Shown: positions 52,613 to 61,419, counted from the first letter of the stretch. The stretch: 64,000 nt of DNA from Amycolatopsis nivea (GCF_004522235.1 NZ_SDLT01000002.1:1-64000); one strand, 5' to 3'. A program made the numbers and translations. Notes: a model not told the origin generated them from the sequence alone.

Positions 52613-55114
52613 CTACGCCGTCCGGTGCAACCACCGGTCAAGCTGGTCCAGCACATCATTCGCGAAATCCGCGAACGGATTCCCCGCCGAAGGCCGGAAC
52701 CGCACCACCTGCGGGTCATGGTCGCTAGCCTGGTCAGCGAACTCAGCATTCACATGCACCACGTCATAATCCACCCCACGCGGCGCGGCCGACGCCAGAA
52801 TATGGTCCAGCACCTGCGACTGACCCTCGTACACATAGCTGTACCGCTCAGCCGGCGGCAGCGTCGAGATCAGGTCCTTCAACAACCCGCCCGACGTCAG
52901 CTTCGCCAGCGCGGGCGAGAACTGGTAGTCGTTCAGGTCACCGGCCACCACGACGTTCGCCCGCGGGTCCGCGTTCAGCAGTTGCGAGACGAACCCCTGC
53001 AGCACCGTCGCCTGCTTCTGCCGCTGCACCTCGGAGCTGCGCGTCGGCGGCTGGTAGCGGCCGTGTGTCGGCTGGTCGCCGCCCTTGGAGTTGAAGTGGT
53101 TGGCCAGCACGAAAACCGTGCGTCCGCGGAACACGAACTCGCCCGCCAGCGGCTTGCGGCTGTCCTCCCACGCGTCGTTGCCCGGGTCGACCCGGCCCGG
53201 CGACTGCGTCAGGTGCGCCTTGCCGTGGTCGGAAACCACGCCGACCGAAGACGTCGGGCTGCCGCCCGGACGATCCACAAAGGACACTCGCGACGGGTTG
53301 AACAGGAAGCCGACGCGGATGTTGCCGCCCGGTTGTCCGCCGTCCTCGTCGTTCACCGGGTCGATCTGCCGCCACTGGTACTGCGGGCCGCCGGCGGCGA
53401 CGATCGCGTCGGTGAACTTCTTCAGCGTCGCGTCGGCGTCGACGGTTCCGTCGTCCGTCGCACCGCTGTTGTCCTGGATTTCTTCCAGGGTAACGATGTC
53501 CGGCGTCGCGAGGTTGTCGACGATGCCGTGCGCGAGCTGCGCGTACTTGGTGTCCGAATCGGACGGTGCGAGGTTCTCGACGTTGTACGTCGCCACCGCG
53601 AGCTCGCCCGGACGCTGCTTGCGCGTGGTTTCCTTCTGCAGCTTGTTGTCCTTGGCCGCACCCAGCTTCGACGCGAACAGCGTGTACCCGCCGAAGTTGC
53701 TGTATTCCACCGGACCGGAGGTGACGCCGGTGAGCACGTCGCCGGTGTTGACCTTCGGCGTCGCCTGCTGCGCGGCAGGAATGATCGACTGTACCTTCAG
53801 CACACCGGTGTTGATCTTGTCGTAGCCGAGGTAAACCGTGCCGCCGCGCGGAGTCGGGTTCTGCTGCGGCTTCGTGGTCACGTAAAGCTCGCCGTACTTG
53901 TTGCTCGGGCCGACCACGCGCGCGTCGGAGACCTGGACGATCTCGCTTTCGTGCGATTCCCAGAAGTCCAGCGCGTACTTCGACGGTTCGAGCGGCAACG
54001 GCTCGATGTTGCCGCCCGCGTTGGGAGCCAGCACATCCGGCACCTGGTCCGGCGTCAGCACGGTCGGGGCGGGCAGCGGGTTGCCCGAGGAGCCGACCAT
54101 CCACTGTGCACTCGTCAGCTCGGTGAGCGACTGGTAGTTCGAGGTCGCGGGCGCGTCCGGGTAGTACTCCTTGACCTTGCCCTGCGCGGTGACCGCGTCG
54201 CCGACCGCCACCGCCGGGGTCGTCGATCCGGTGAACACGAATAGGCCCTCGCTGGTGCGCGGGTCGCTGTCGGGATGCGGGTCGGTGATCCAGAACCCGC
54301 GCGCCGAGCCGAAGCTCCGCACCGCGGTGACGACGCCGGTGACGTCCTCGACCTGCTTGTCCTTGAACGGCGAAATCCGCGTCGTGCCCTGGATGTCGTG
54401 GATCTTCGCCGGAACACCCGGTTCGCCCGGCTGCGTACCGGTGGTCTCGCCCTTGGTGTTGGTAGGCGTCGGGTCGCCGACGGCGAAGTCCGCACTGTTG
54501 TCGTCGGTGTCGGCGAGCGTCGCGGCACGCGCGACCGAGGTCGTGTTCGACGCCGCGGCGGCCGGGTTTCCTTCGCGGACAACGGCATCGCCGAAGCCGA
54601 CGAGGTCCTTGACGTGGCTGTCCGCCAAGCAATCCGCAGCGGACTTGCAGGTCAGCGGCGCGCTGTCGGACACGAGCGCGACCGTCCCCGCGGTCGCGGA
54701 CATCGCGATGCCCCCGGTCGCGTCGGGCGTCGGCAGCGCGATCGTGCCGCCGTTCCCCTTCCCCTCCGCGACGAGGTAGCGGCCCTTCGGCGCGACGGAC
54801 CCGGCGAGCGGCGTGACCTGCCACTTGCTCGACGCGCTCGCCGAAGCGGGCAGGTACTGGACGCTGTACCCGTCGAGCGCGACGGGCGCGCCGCCGTGGT
54901 TGGCCAGCTCGATGAAGTCGTTGGTCAGCGTGGCGCCGGAATTGCCGCCACCGCCGTAGACCTCGGCGATCAGGGCGTCCGCGCTTGGCGCCGCCGAAGC
55001 GGGCGCGGCCAGTCCGCCCAGCGCGAGAGCAGCTGCGGAGACGGCAACCGCGCCTCTGGTCAGTCTTGCCCCACCGGCGCTGCGGCCCCCGGCGGGACGA
55101 CGGGATATGGTCAC
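52613..55114 (-). CDS. Secreted ExeM/NucH-type endonuclease with lamin-tail domain
   Basis: 833 aa. Long twin-Arg-containing signal region ending near AAPASAAPS. An LTD (lamin-tail) domain covers about residues 45-150 (LIAEVYGGGGNSGA), an OB-like segment lies near residues 255-340 (ISPFKDKQVEDVTGVVTAV), and the endonuclease/exonuclease/phosphatase domain starts about residue 520 (LAVATYNVENLAP; TLEEIQDN; VVAGDLNDYQ; SDHDPQVV with the catalytic His). Degrades extracellular DNA or RNA. GTG at 55114 is chosen for its AGGGG site; an ATG at 55132 is possible. Confidence 0.9.
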   Translation of the reverse strand: MTISRRPAGGRSAGGARLTRGAVAVSAAALALGGLAAPASAAPSADALIAEVYGGGGNSGATLTNDFIELANHGGAPVALDGYSVQYLPASASASSKWQVTPLAGSVAPKGRYLVAEGKGNGGTIALPTPDATGGIAMSATAGTVALVSDSAPLTCKSAADCLADSHVKDLVGFGDAVVREGNPAAAASNTTSVARAATLADTDDNSADFAVGDPTPTNTKGETTGTQPGEPGVPAKIHDIQGTTRISPFKDKQVEDVTGVVTAVRSFGSARGFWITDPHPDSDPRTSEGLFVFTGSTTPAVAVGDAVTAQGKVKEYYPDAPATSNYQSLTELTSAQWMVGSSGNPLPAPTVLTPDQVPDVLAPNAGGNIEPLPLEPSKYALDFWESHESEIVQVSDARVVGPSNKYGELYVTTKPQQNPTPRGGTVYLGYDKINTGVLKVQSIIPAAQQATPKVNTGDVLTGVTSGPVEYSNFGGYTLFASKLGAAKDNKLQKETTRKQRPGELAVATYNVENLAPSDSDTKYAQLAHGIVDNLATPDIVTLEEIQDNSGATDDGTVDADATLKKFTDAIVAAGGPQYQWRQIDPVNDEDGGQPGGNIRVGFLFNPSRVSFVDRPGGSPTSSVGVVSDHGKAHLTQSPGRVDPGNDAWEDSRKPLAGEFVFRGRTVFVLANHFNSKGGDQPTHGRYQPPTRSSEVQRQKQATVLQGFVSQLLNADPRANVVVAGDLNDYQFSPALAKLTSGGLLKDLISTLPPAERYSYVYEGQSQVLDHILASAAPRGVDYDVVHVNAEFADQASDHDPQVVRFRPSAGNPFADFANDVLDQLDRWLHRTA

Positions 55115-55239
55115 CCTGAGTCCCCTCTGCATGTCAACGGTCGAGGCATCGTCCCCCGAACAAGCGAAGCAGAGGAAGACGAAAGGGCAACGATTCGTAA
55201 CGAGCTGGAGGGATTTCCTCCTTTGGACGGGTTGACGCA

Positions 55240-56256
55240 ATGATCACGCTCGTACTCGGCGGAGACGTCAACCTGCAGGGCCGCGCGAAGCCGGAAACGG
55301 CGTTCGACCCGTTGACCTCGCTGCTCACCGGCGCCGACGTGCGGTTCGTGAATCTCGAAGGACCGCTGTCCGGCTCGACCGGCATGGACATCCCGCACAA
55401 ACCGAACTGGCGGCACTCGCCGCCGGAGATGGTCGCCGCGCTGACCGCCGCCGAGATCGACGTCGTGTCCGTCGCCAACAACGTCACCTACCCGCCGGCC
55501 GCGGCGATGGCGAGCCTCGCCGTGCTGGACCGCGCCGGGATCGCGCATTGCGGCGCGGGCGCGAACCTCGCCGAGGCGCACGCGTCGGCGATCCTCGAAC
55601 GACCCGGCGGCCGGATCGCGTTCCTCGCCTACACGTCGCTGTGCTGGCCCGTCGGGCAGGAAGCGACGGAGGACTCGCCGGGCGTCGCCGCGGCGGGCGC
55701 TTACACGTCGTACCAACCGGATCCGCGCGTCCTGGACGTCCCCGGCCGCCCGCCGATCGTGCACACCACGCCGGTCCGCCGCGACCTGGAGCTGCTGCTC
55801 GCCGACATCCGCCGCGCCCGCGCCGAGGCCGACCACGTCGTGGTGTCGATGCACTGGGGCCTCCCCGGCGACGAACTGGCCGAATATCAGGTGACCTACG
55901 CGCACGCGATCATCGACGCCGGCGCCGACCTGGTCGTCGGGCACGGACCGCACACCGTGCAGCCGGTCGAGGTGTATCGCGGCCGCCCGATCCTCTACAG
56001 CCTCGGCAACCTCGTCTTCGACTGGCCCGCGGTGCGCGACCGGCACCGGGACGGCCTGCTCGCCGGCTGCGTCGTCGGCGAGCAGATGCGGGTCGAATTA
56101 GTGCCGATCCGCCGCGACGAAGACAACGAATGCGTACCGTTGACCGGAGACGACGCCGACGAAGCACTGCAGCGGTTCGTGGAGCTGTCGGCTCGCCGCG
56201 GCACGAAGGTGACAGTCAGTGATGGCTTCGCGACAGTCGAAGGACTTCGCGGCTAG
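55240..56256 (+). CDS. CapA-family (PGA_cap) metallophosphatase-like protein
   Basis: 338 aa. Calcineurin-like core of the CapA group: LVLGGDVNL, FVNLEGPLS, VVSVANNVT in place of the common ANNH, VVVSMHWG, GHGPHTVQP and YSLGNLVFDW. No signal peptide or membrane helix, unlike classical CapA, so probably a soluble cytoplasmic enzyme. Substrate unknown. ATG at 55240. The start region is divergent from the nuclease gene. Confidence 0.85.
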   Translation: MITLVLGGDVNLQGRAKPETAFDPLTSLLTGADVRFVNLEGPLSGSTGMDIPHKPNWRHSPPEMVAALTAAEIDVVSVANNVTYPPAAAMASLAVLDRAGIAHCGAGANLAEAHASAILERPGGRIAFLAYTSLCWPVGQEATEDSPGVAAAGAYTSYQPDPRVLDVPGRPPIVHTTPVRRDLELLLADIRRARAEADHVVVSMHWGLPGDELAEYQVTYAHAIIDAGADLVVGHGPHTVQPVEVYRGRPILYSLGNLVFDWPAVRDRHRDGLLAGCVVGEQMRVELVPIRRDEDNECVPLTGDDADEALQRFVELSARRGTKVTVSDGFATVEGLRG

Positions 56257-56633
56257 ACCGCTGGTCCCGCCGTCACCCGGACGGCGCATCTGCCTTAAAT
56301 GCAGCTCAAGCCCGGGGTCGACTGGTACCGGGCGGGAGTACCTTACCGATGAGCGCGGAAACTGTGGCCCAGACCACTTTCGGGCCGCCCCGCCGCTCAC
56401 GGGTAGCACCTCGCGGGGGAGGCGACACGGTCACGTGGGGGTTGACCGTCGTCGAGTGCGCAGGTGTCACCACCCGGGAAAACAGCCGCGGGCGCGGGAC
56501 TTTCCGCTTCGCCCGCGACCGCGGCTCCACGGATTTGCCCCGGGGAAGCCTCGCGAGTGGCGAGGCGCCGCCTTGACCGCGCAGGGGAGCGCGGGAGGGG
56601 GAGGAAGGCGGCCCGCCTCGCCACTCGCGAGCA
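56257..56633. other. Gene-free stretch, 377 bases, ending in a long hairpin
   Basis: Lies between the CapA-like gene and the opposing hydrolase gene. Small open frames at 56219-56644 and 56349-56576 have no ribosome binding site and no family. The right-hand part contains the long hairpin at 56550-56631. Confidence 0.5.
56550..56631. terminator. Long interrupted hairpin after the hydrolase gene
   Basis: Perfect 18-bp arms (56550-56567 with 56614-56631) followed inward by a further 7-bp pairing (56568-56574 with 56605-56611) after a two-base bulge. It ends two bases from the hydrolase stop. Probably a strong bidirectional terminator, though longer than usual. Confidence 0.7.
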
Positions 56634-57341
56634 TTAACCGCTGACGAGGGCCGTCGCGACGCCGTCGACCGCCCGCGCGCAACTCTCGCCGTGGGTGAGC
56701 GGCAGGTAGTGGCCCGCCCCCGGCACGATCTGCAGCGCCCCGTCCTGGCACGCAGCCAAAAACCGCCGCTCGCCGAGGCGGAAGTGGTCGTGGCGGCCGT
56801 TCAGCAGCAGTACCCGCCCCGGGTACCGGGCGAGGTCGGCGAGCGGGTCCATCCCGGCGGCCGCCTCCATCACGTCCGGGATGACTTCGGAAGCGATTCC
56901 CGCGGCGATGACCGGCTCGGCGACTTCCGCGGGGAGAACCCGGCGGAGCAGCCATGCGCTGAAGGAAGCGCCGTCGTCTACGGCAGTCGCCAGCCCACGG
57001 CGTGCGAACCGGAATCCGCCGCGCAGCACCGAACTCGGCTGGAGCGAACATCCGGCTCCCACCAGCGAAACGACCCGCTCCGGATGCCGGGCCGCGGTCG
57101 CGATCGAGACGTAGCCGCCGAGCGAATGGCCCACCAGAACCGCGCGGCCGCCGACCTCGTCGATGGCCTCGGCGACCGCGTCGACCGCACCGTCGAGAGT
57201 GAACCTCTCCCCGCGCCGCGTGCCGTGCCCAGGCAGGTCCGGCGCGGCGACTCGACCGCGGGCCAGGCGTTTCTGCTGCTGCCAGCACGCCCCGGACAAC
57301 CGGATGCCGTGCACGAAAACCACCGGGAGCACGTCGCTCAT
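56634..57341 (-). CDS. Alpha/beta hydrolase
   Basis: 235 aa. Oxyanion-region VFVHGIRLSG, nucleophile elbow VGHSLGG with Ser, acid Asp in LNGRHDHF, and catalytic His in PGAGHYLPL. An esterase- or lactonase-like enzyme with no secretion signal. ATG at 57341 follows GGCGGAGA. The divergent TetR and two operator copies between the genes show it is regulated, perhaps by a toxic ester or signal lactone. Confidence 0.88.
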   Translation of the reverse strand: MSDVLPVVFVHGIRLSGACWQQQKRLARGRVAAPDLPGHGTRRGERFTLDGAVDAVAEAIDEVGGRAVLVGHSLGGYVSIATAARHPERVVSLVGAGCSLQPSSVLRGGFRFARRGLATAVDDGASFSAWLLRRVLPAEVAEPVIAAGIASEVIPDVMEAAAGMDPLADLARYPGRVLLLNGRHDHFRLGERRFLAACQDGALQIVPGAGHYLPLTHGESCARAVDGVATALVSG

Positions 57342-57362
57342 GTCTCCGCCTTCCACCCAGGA

Positions 57363-57416
57363 ATGCAACGGACCGTTGCATGGCACCGGTCTACCAAATG
57401 CAACGCACCGTTGCAA
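57363..57416. promoter_or_regulatory. Two operator copies for the adjacent TetR regulator
   Basis: ATGCAACG-GAC-CGTTGCAT (57363-57381, perfect) and ATGCAACG-CAC-CGTTGCAA (57398-57416, one mismatch), 35 bases apart, between the hydrolase and TetR starts. The second ends 19 bases before the TetR start codon. Confidence 0.85.
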
Positions 57417-57435
57417 ACCTGGCTAGGATTGAGCC

Positions 57436-57999
57436 ATGGATCGGACCGCCACCCGCCCGCGCAAGGCGGACGCCATCTTCTCCGCGACCCTCGCGCTGCT
57501 GGCCGAACGCGGTTACGACGCACTGACGATCGAAGCGGTCGCCGCGCGGGCCGGGGTGCACAAAACGACGATCTACCGCACGTGGGCGACCAAGGACGAG
57601 GTCCTCGCGGACGCACTCGTGCAGGCCCCGGAACTCGCCTTCGCGATTCCCGACACCGGTTCCCTGCGCGGCGATCTCCTCGAACTGGCGAAGCAGATCC
57701 ACCGCCTGCTGTCCGATCCGGCGAACCGGCGCGTCATCACGGCCGTCGTCTCCGCGCTGCCGGACCGGCCCGCCACCGCCGAGGCCGCCGGACGGTTCTT
57801 CGCCGACCGCCTCGGCCGCGAGCAGGCCGTCTTCGACCGGGCGCACGACCGAGGCGAACTCGCCGACGCCGCGGATTCGGAGATGATCATGGATCTGCTG
57901 GGCGGAAACCTCTGGTTCCACACCCTGATCCGCGCGAAATCCGCCGACGCCGCCTATCTCGAGCGACTTGTCGACACCGTGCTCACCGGGGTGTCGTGA
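57436..57999 (+). CDS. TetR-family transcriptional regulator
   Basis: 187 aa. HTH from RKADAIFSATLALLAERGYD through LTIEAVAARAGVHKTTIYRTW; the C-terminal domain (AAGRFFADRLGREQAVFDRA) is of the TetR_C_16/AcrR-like kind. Divergent with the alpha/beta hydrolase, with two well-formed operators between the genes. ATG at 57436. Confidence 0.9.
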   Translation: MDRTATRPRKADAIFSATLALLAERGYDALTIEAVAARAGVHKTTIYRTWATKDEVLADALVQAPELAFAIPDTGSLRGDLLELAKQIHRLLSDPANRRVITAVVSALPDRPATAEAAGRFFADRLGREQAVFDRAHDRGELADAADSEMIMDLLGGNLWFHTLIRAKSADAAYLERLVDTVLTGVS

Positions 58000-58003
58000 G
58001 CGG

Positions 58004-58930
58004 TCAGTACGGCCGGTCCCCGACGATCGCGACGCGCTCGGCGATCCGGACGTGCGGGTGGTAGTCGTTGACCGCGTAGTGCTGGGTCGCGCGGTTGTCC
58101 CAGAACGCCACCGAATCCGGCTGCCAGCGGAACCGCACCTGGAACTCCGGCGTGTGCGCCTGGAGGAACAGATACCGCAGCAGCCGGTCGCTTTCGGCGC
58201 GGTCGAGGCCGGTGATGTGCGTGGTGAACGCCTGGTTCACGAACAACGTCCGCCGTCCGGTCTCCGGATGGGTCCGCACCACCGGGTGCTCGACCGGCGG
58301 GTACGCGTCCTGCCACTGGGCCAGCAGGTCCGGGTCGGTGAACCGGTCGAAACCGGGGACGAAATCGTGCACCGCGGTGAGGCCGTCGATCCGCTCGCGG
58401 ACGTCGGCGGGCAGGTTGTCGTAGGCGGCGGCCATGTCGGCCCACATCGTGTCGCCGCCGATCGGCGGGACCTCGACCAGCCGCAACACCGAACCGAGCG
58501 CCGGATTCGGCCGCCAGGTGACGTCGGTGTGCCAGATGTTTTCGTACCCAGGCATCCCGGCGGTGCGGGTGAACCGCACGACCTGATCGGAATCTCCGCG
58601 GGCGATGAACGGGTTGGTCTCCAGTTCGCCCCAGTTCGCGGCGAACGCGCGCTGCTGCTGCGACGTGATGCGCTGGTCGCGGAAGAACAGCACCTTCCAC
58701 TCCAGCAACGCGCGGTTCAGCTCGGCACGCAACCGCGGCGACACGGGTGCGCCGAGGTCCACTCCGGAGATTTCCGCGCCGATCACCCGTCCGAGCGGAC
58801 GCAGGGCGAAAAGCTCGTAGGGACGTTCTTCGACACCGTCCGGAAGGCGGCGCAGCACGCGCGGCCCTTCGAGGATCCCGTCGTCCGGGGTGACGGACGA
58901 GCGCAGGCGGGCAGGCAGGTCTACAGACAT
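58004..58930 (-). CDS. TauD/TfdA-family Fe(II)/2-oxoglutarate dioxygenase
   Basis: 308 aa. The iron facial triad is His and Asp in IWHTDVTW and the distal His in TQHYAVNDY; the 2-oxoglutarate Arg is in RIAERVAI. Substrate loop IGGDTMWADMAAAYD is conserved. Members oxidise taurine, alkyl sulfates or sulfonates to release sulfite or sulfate, or act on aryloxyacids; the sequence looks closest to the taurine/alkylsulfatase branch. ATG at 58930. No sulfonate transporter adjoins. Confidence 0.88.
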   Translation of the reverse strand: MSVDLPARLRSSVTPDDGILEGPRVLRRLPDGVEERPYELFALRPLGRVIGAEISGVDLGAPVSPRLRAELNRALLEWKVLFFRDQRITSQQQRAFAANWGELETNPFIARGDSDQVVRFTRTAGMPGYENIWHTDVTWRPNPALGSVLRLVEVPPIGGDTMWADMAAAYDNLPADVRERIDGLTAVHDFVPGFDRFTDPDLLAQWQDAYPPVEHPVVRTHPETGRRTLFVNQAFTTHITGLDRAESDRLLRYLFLQAHTPEFQVRFRWQPDSVAFWDNRATQHYAVNDYHPHVRIAERVAIVGDRPY

Positions 58931-59255
58931 GGGGGTACTCCCGGAAGAATAGGTGAATTCGGCTACAGCAGCGGAAAATCGCCTACGCGGGAGGAGAGCC
59001 GAGACGACCGCGACGCCTCAGGAGAGCGGCCACGCCCTCGCCGTCCGACCGCGCCGGGGCACGGCCGGCTTGCGGCACTACCCGGTTCTCTGGCATGACT
59101 CCAATTCTGGCCGGGTTCGGTTGCGTGGGTCAAGGATCTCCACGATGTGGAATCGTCGCACGCCCGGCCGAGTGACCCGGGCGGCCTCGATGGGGTTAGA
59201 TCTCTGGAGAGGGTGACGGGCCGCGGTTCGCGCTCTCCCGGAAGCGGAGGTCCCG
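58931..59255. other. Gene-free stretch, 325 bases (divergent promoters)
   Basis: Separates the dioxygenase from the WXG100-like pair. Apart from the weak leader open frame (58983-59096) nothing stands out: no clear palindrome and no RNA structure. Confidence 0.5.
58983..59096 (-). CDS. Possible 37-codon leader peptide upstream of the dioxygenase
   Basis: ATG at 59096 with TTGGAG just upstream, stop at 58983-58985, ending about 50 bases before the dioxygenase start. The encoded peptide ends RRRGRLGSPPA. It has no known relatives that I recall. Could be a regulatory leader or chance; listed because the stretch is otherwise empty. Confidence 0.25.
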   Translation of the reverse strand: MPENRVVPQAGRAPARSDGEGVAALLRRRGRLGSPPA

Positions 59256-59549
59256 ATGGCAGGTTCGACGAGCGAGCGGCTCAACGCCGCCGCGGACGCG
59301 CTCGATCGAGCGGCTGCCGACGCGGACCGTGCCGCGGGCCGGTTCGCCGAAGCCCGTCTCGAATCGACGCCGTGGGGCATTTCCGCGCCCGCGCGGGAAA
59401 TCGCCGCCCGGTGGGAGGCCGCGCTCGCCGCGCGGGACGTCGACGCGCGCATGCTCGGCGACGCGACGTCCGACCTCGCCGGCCAGCTGCGGATGGCCGC
59501 CCGCGGCCACCACCACCGCCCGACGATCGCGACGGCGCTGCTGAGTTGA
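59256..59549 (+). CDS. Small helical protein, 97 aa, WXG100-like partner
   Basis: Helical with heptads (SERLNAAADALDRAAADADR), then a hinge TPWGISAPAREIAARWEAAL and a second helix, a WXG-like arrangement of Trp-Gly between helices. ATG at 59256 after GCGGAGG. Overlaps the next gene by TGATG coupling. Probably a WXG100/PE-like subunit of a type VII-like heterodimer, but no ATPase gene lies next to it. Confidence 0.65.
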   Translation: MAGSTSERLNAAADALDRAAADADRAAGRFAEARLESTPWGISAPAREIAARWEAALAARDVDARMLGDATSDLAGQLRMAARGHHHRPTIATALLS

Positions 59550-60118
59550 TGCCGTTCCTCCACCCGGCACTGGAAAACGCGGCCGCCGGACTGGCTTCCT
59601 TGAGTGCCGCGGCCGCCGCGATCGGCGCACCGGACCCGGTCGCCGCGCTGCGCCAGATCGACTGTTCCCCGCAGACGATCCGCGAATCCGCGCGCACGCT
59701 GTCGGGCGGCCGCGACGTGCTGGTGATGGCCCGGCTGGAGTTCGAACGCGGGGCGCACAGCGCGGAACGCAAATGGGGCGGCGAACCGGCCGCGCAGTTC
59801 CGGGGCAGCGCCGACGAACTGGACGCGCACTACCGGCAGGCCGCCGAAGCCGCCGCGCGGACAGCGTCGGTCGGCCTGGATCTGGCGGATTTGCTTGACC
59901 GGCTGGCAGATCAGACGGCGGCGCGGGTCATGCTGATCGCCGAAGGAGTGACCCCAGCGGCCGTCGCGCTGCTGGCGGGCGACCGATCCGCGGAGCCAGC
60001 GGTGCGGGAGGCATGCGGGACCATCGCGGAAGCGGTCGCGCGCGGCGTCGCAACCATAGGAGAGGCAACGACTTTCCTCGACGCGTTCGGCACACCGGTG
60101 TTGCAGGAAGAGAATTAA
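59549..60118 (+). CDS. WXG100-superfamily-like protein, 189 aa
   Basis: N-terminal helices, then LEFERGAHSAERKWGGEPAA with the Trp-Gly-Gly turn, then AAQFRGSADELDAHYRQAAE and a C-terminal helical half. This helix-WxG-helix core is the WXG100/ESAT-6 pattern; the 100-residue extension resembles toxin-chaperone or effector N-terminal domains. Not a toxin domain that I recognise. ATG overlaps the previous stop (TGATG); its own stop overlaps that of the opposing methyltransferase. Confidence 0.68.
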   Translation: MPFLHPALENAAAGLASLSAAAAAIGAPDPVAALRQIDCSPQTIRESARTLSGGRDVLVMARLEFERGAHSAERKWGGEPAAQFRGSADELDAHYRQAAEAAARTASVGLDLADLLDRLADQTAARVMLIAEGVTPAAVALLAGDRSAEPAVREACGTIAEAVARGVATIGEATTFLDAFGTPVLQEEN

Positions 60119-60909
60119 CGGGTCGCAGTCACGAATCCGCCGCGCGTGTGGTGCAGCGGCTCGCGTCCATAGTGGACGGAAAGTTCCGCGACCGTAACGG
60201 TTTCCGGCCGCCAGCCGTGCTCGGCGAGCCACTTCGGAGCGTCCCCCGCGAGACCGCCGCGCCAAAGCGCCGTCACCTCGCTGCCGAATTGACGCGCCCG
60301 TTCCAGCAGCCCGTCCTGATCACCGTCCGGCCGATGTTCGAACGAAACCCGGCTGCCCGGCGCGGACAACTCGGTGACCGCCGTGAGCATCCGCTCCGCC
60401 TCGTCCCGGCTGAGGTAGACGAGCAGCCCCTCAGCGAGCCAGACGGTCGGCTGATCCGGGTCGAATCCGTTGTTTTTCAAGGCAGTGACCCAGTCGCCGC
60501 GCAGATCCACCGGAACCGTCGTGCGCTCGCACCGAGGCCGCGCACCTTTTTCGGACAGTACGGTTTCCTTGAACGCGAGCACGTCCGGCAGATCGACCTC
60601 GAACACGCGCGCCCCGTCAGGCCAGTCGAGCCGGAACGCGCGAGCGTCGAGACCAGCCGCGAGAAGCACCGTCTGGGTCCCGCCGGAAACGAAGTCATCG
60701 AAGAACCTGGTGCGGATCGCGACCTGGTGCGCGAAGACCATCCCCAGCTCGTGGTGACGTTCCCGGCCCTCGAAGATCGCGCGGCCGGCGTGGAAGAACG
60801 CGCCCGCGTACGGATCATCGAACAGCCGGTCCGGCCGCCCGCTCTCCAACGCCCGAAGCCCAGCAACCCCAACCGCGGTCTTGCCGACCGGCGGAAGCTC
60901 CTCGCTCAT
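60115..60909 (-). CDS. Class I SAM-dependent methyltransferase, LCM/PPM family
   Basis: 264 aa. The family start VGVAGLRALESGRP is followed by the variant motif I LLAAGLDARAFRLDWP, the acidic EVDLPDVLAFK, and WLAEGLLVYLS. This is the leucine carboxyl methyltransferase-like group, large in mycobacteria and actinomycetes and involved in O-methylation of small molecules; the substrate is unknown. ATG at 60909. Confidence 0.9.
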   Translation of the reverse strand: MSEELPPVGKTAVGVAGLRALESGRPDRLFDDPYAGAFFHAGRAIFEGRERHHELGMVFAHQVAIRTRFFDDFVSGGTQTVLLAAGLDARAFRLDWPDGARVFEVDLPDVLAFKETVLSEKGARPRCERTTVPVDLRGDWVTALKNNGFDPDQPTVWLAEGLLVYLSRDEAERMLTAVTELSAPGSRVSFEHRPDGDQDGLLERARQFGSEVTALWRGGLAGDAPKWLAEHGWRPETVTVAELSVHYGREPLHHTRGGFVTATR

Positions 60910-60918
60910 GCGTCCACG

Positions 60919-61242
60919 CTACTTCGCCATCGCCGCTTTGACGGCCGCGACCAGCTCCCGCACCTTCTTCCGGTCGGAGGAGCTGTAGTAGAACGTGCAC
61001 AGATCGGCCTTGTCGCCGCCGGAAGCCGGGTTCTCGATCACCGCCGTCGACGCGCCGGTCACCTTGAACTTGAGACACCCCGGGCTGAACGCGCCGGGTT
61101 CGGTGTTGCTGACCCCGCTGATCCGGCTGACGGTGAAGCTGTGCTTCTTGTCCGCGCCGAACAGGCCGTCTTTGATCGCGGCCTTGATCGTCACCTGCTT
61201 GCCGCTGAACGTGAGCGAACGACGCCGGGCATAGATGTACAA
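60919..61242 (-). CDS. Small PH-like domain protein (DUF4429-like)
   Basis: 107 aa. Beta-rich, KVTGASTAVIENPAS, then YYSSSDRKKVRELVAAVKAA as the C-terminal helix of a PH-like fold. DUF4429-type proteins begin with a similar strand (LTFSGKQVTIKA). The TTG at 61242 is taken as start because GGAGGTG lies at the right distance (six bases) upstream and no ATG fits. Confidence 0.75.
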   Translation of the reverse strand: MYIYARRRSLTFSGKQVTIKAAIKDGLFGADKKHSFTVSRISGVSNTEPGAFSPGCLKFKVTGASTAVIENPASGGDKADLCTFYYSSSDRKKVRELVAAVKAAMAK

Positions 61243-61283
61243 AGCGCCACCTCCGGTACGGGGACCAGCTACCGGAGGGTCAA

Positions 61284-61326
61284 ACGAACGAACCCCGGCC
61301 GGAGTGCCCGGTCGGGGTTCGTTCGT
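61284..61326 (-). terminator. Terminator of tRNA-Ser(CGA)
   Basis: Perfect 14-bp stem (61284-61297 with 61313-61326), loop of 15 bases, starting seven bases after the tRNA 3' end, followed by TTTGACC on the minus strand. A second, weaker 8-bp hairpin (61251-61258 with 61270-61277) precedes the PH-like gene. Confidence 0.8.
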
Positions 61327-61332
61327 GAAGAG

Positions 61333-61419
61333 CGGTGGCGGTGGGATTTGAACCCACGGACGGGATTAACCGTCACACGATTTCGAGTCGTGCTCCTTCG
61401 GCCGCTCGGACACGCCACC
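61333..61419 (-). tRNA. tRNA-Ser (anticodon CGA)
   Basis: 87 bases on the minus strand. Acceptor GGTGGCG pairs with CGCCACC; the anticodon stem CACGA/TCGTG has loop CTCGAAA, giving CGA, which reads UCG. Class II variable arm and T arm GGGTTCAAATCCC present. CCA is not encoded. Neighbour of tadA, as in mycobacteria. Confidence 0.96.
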
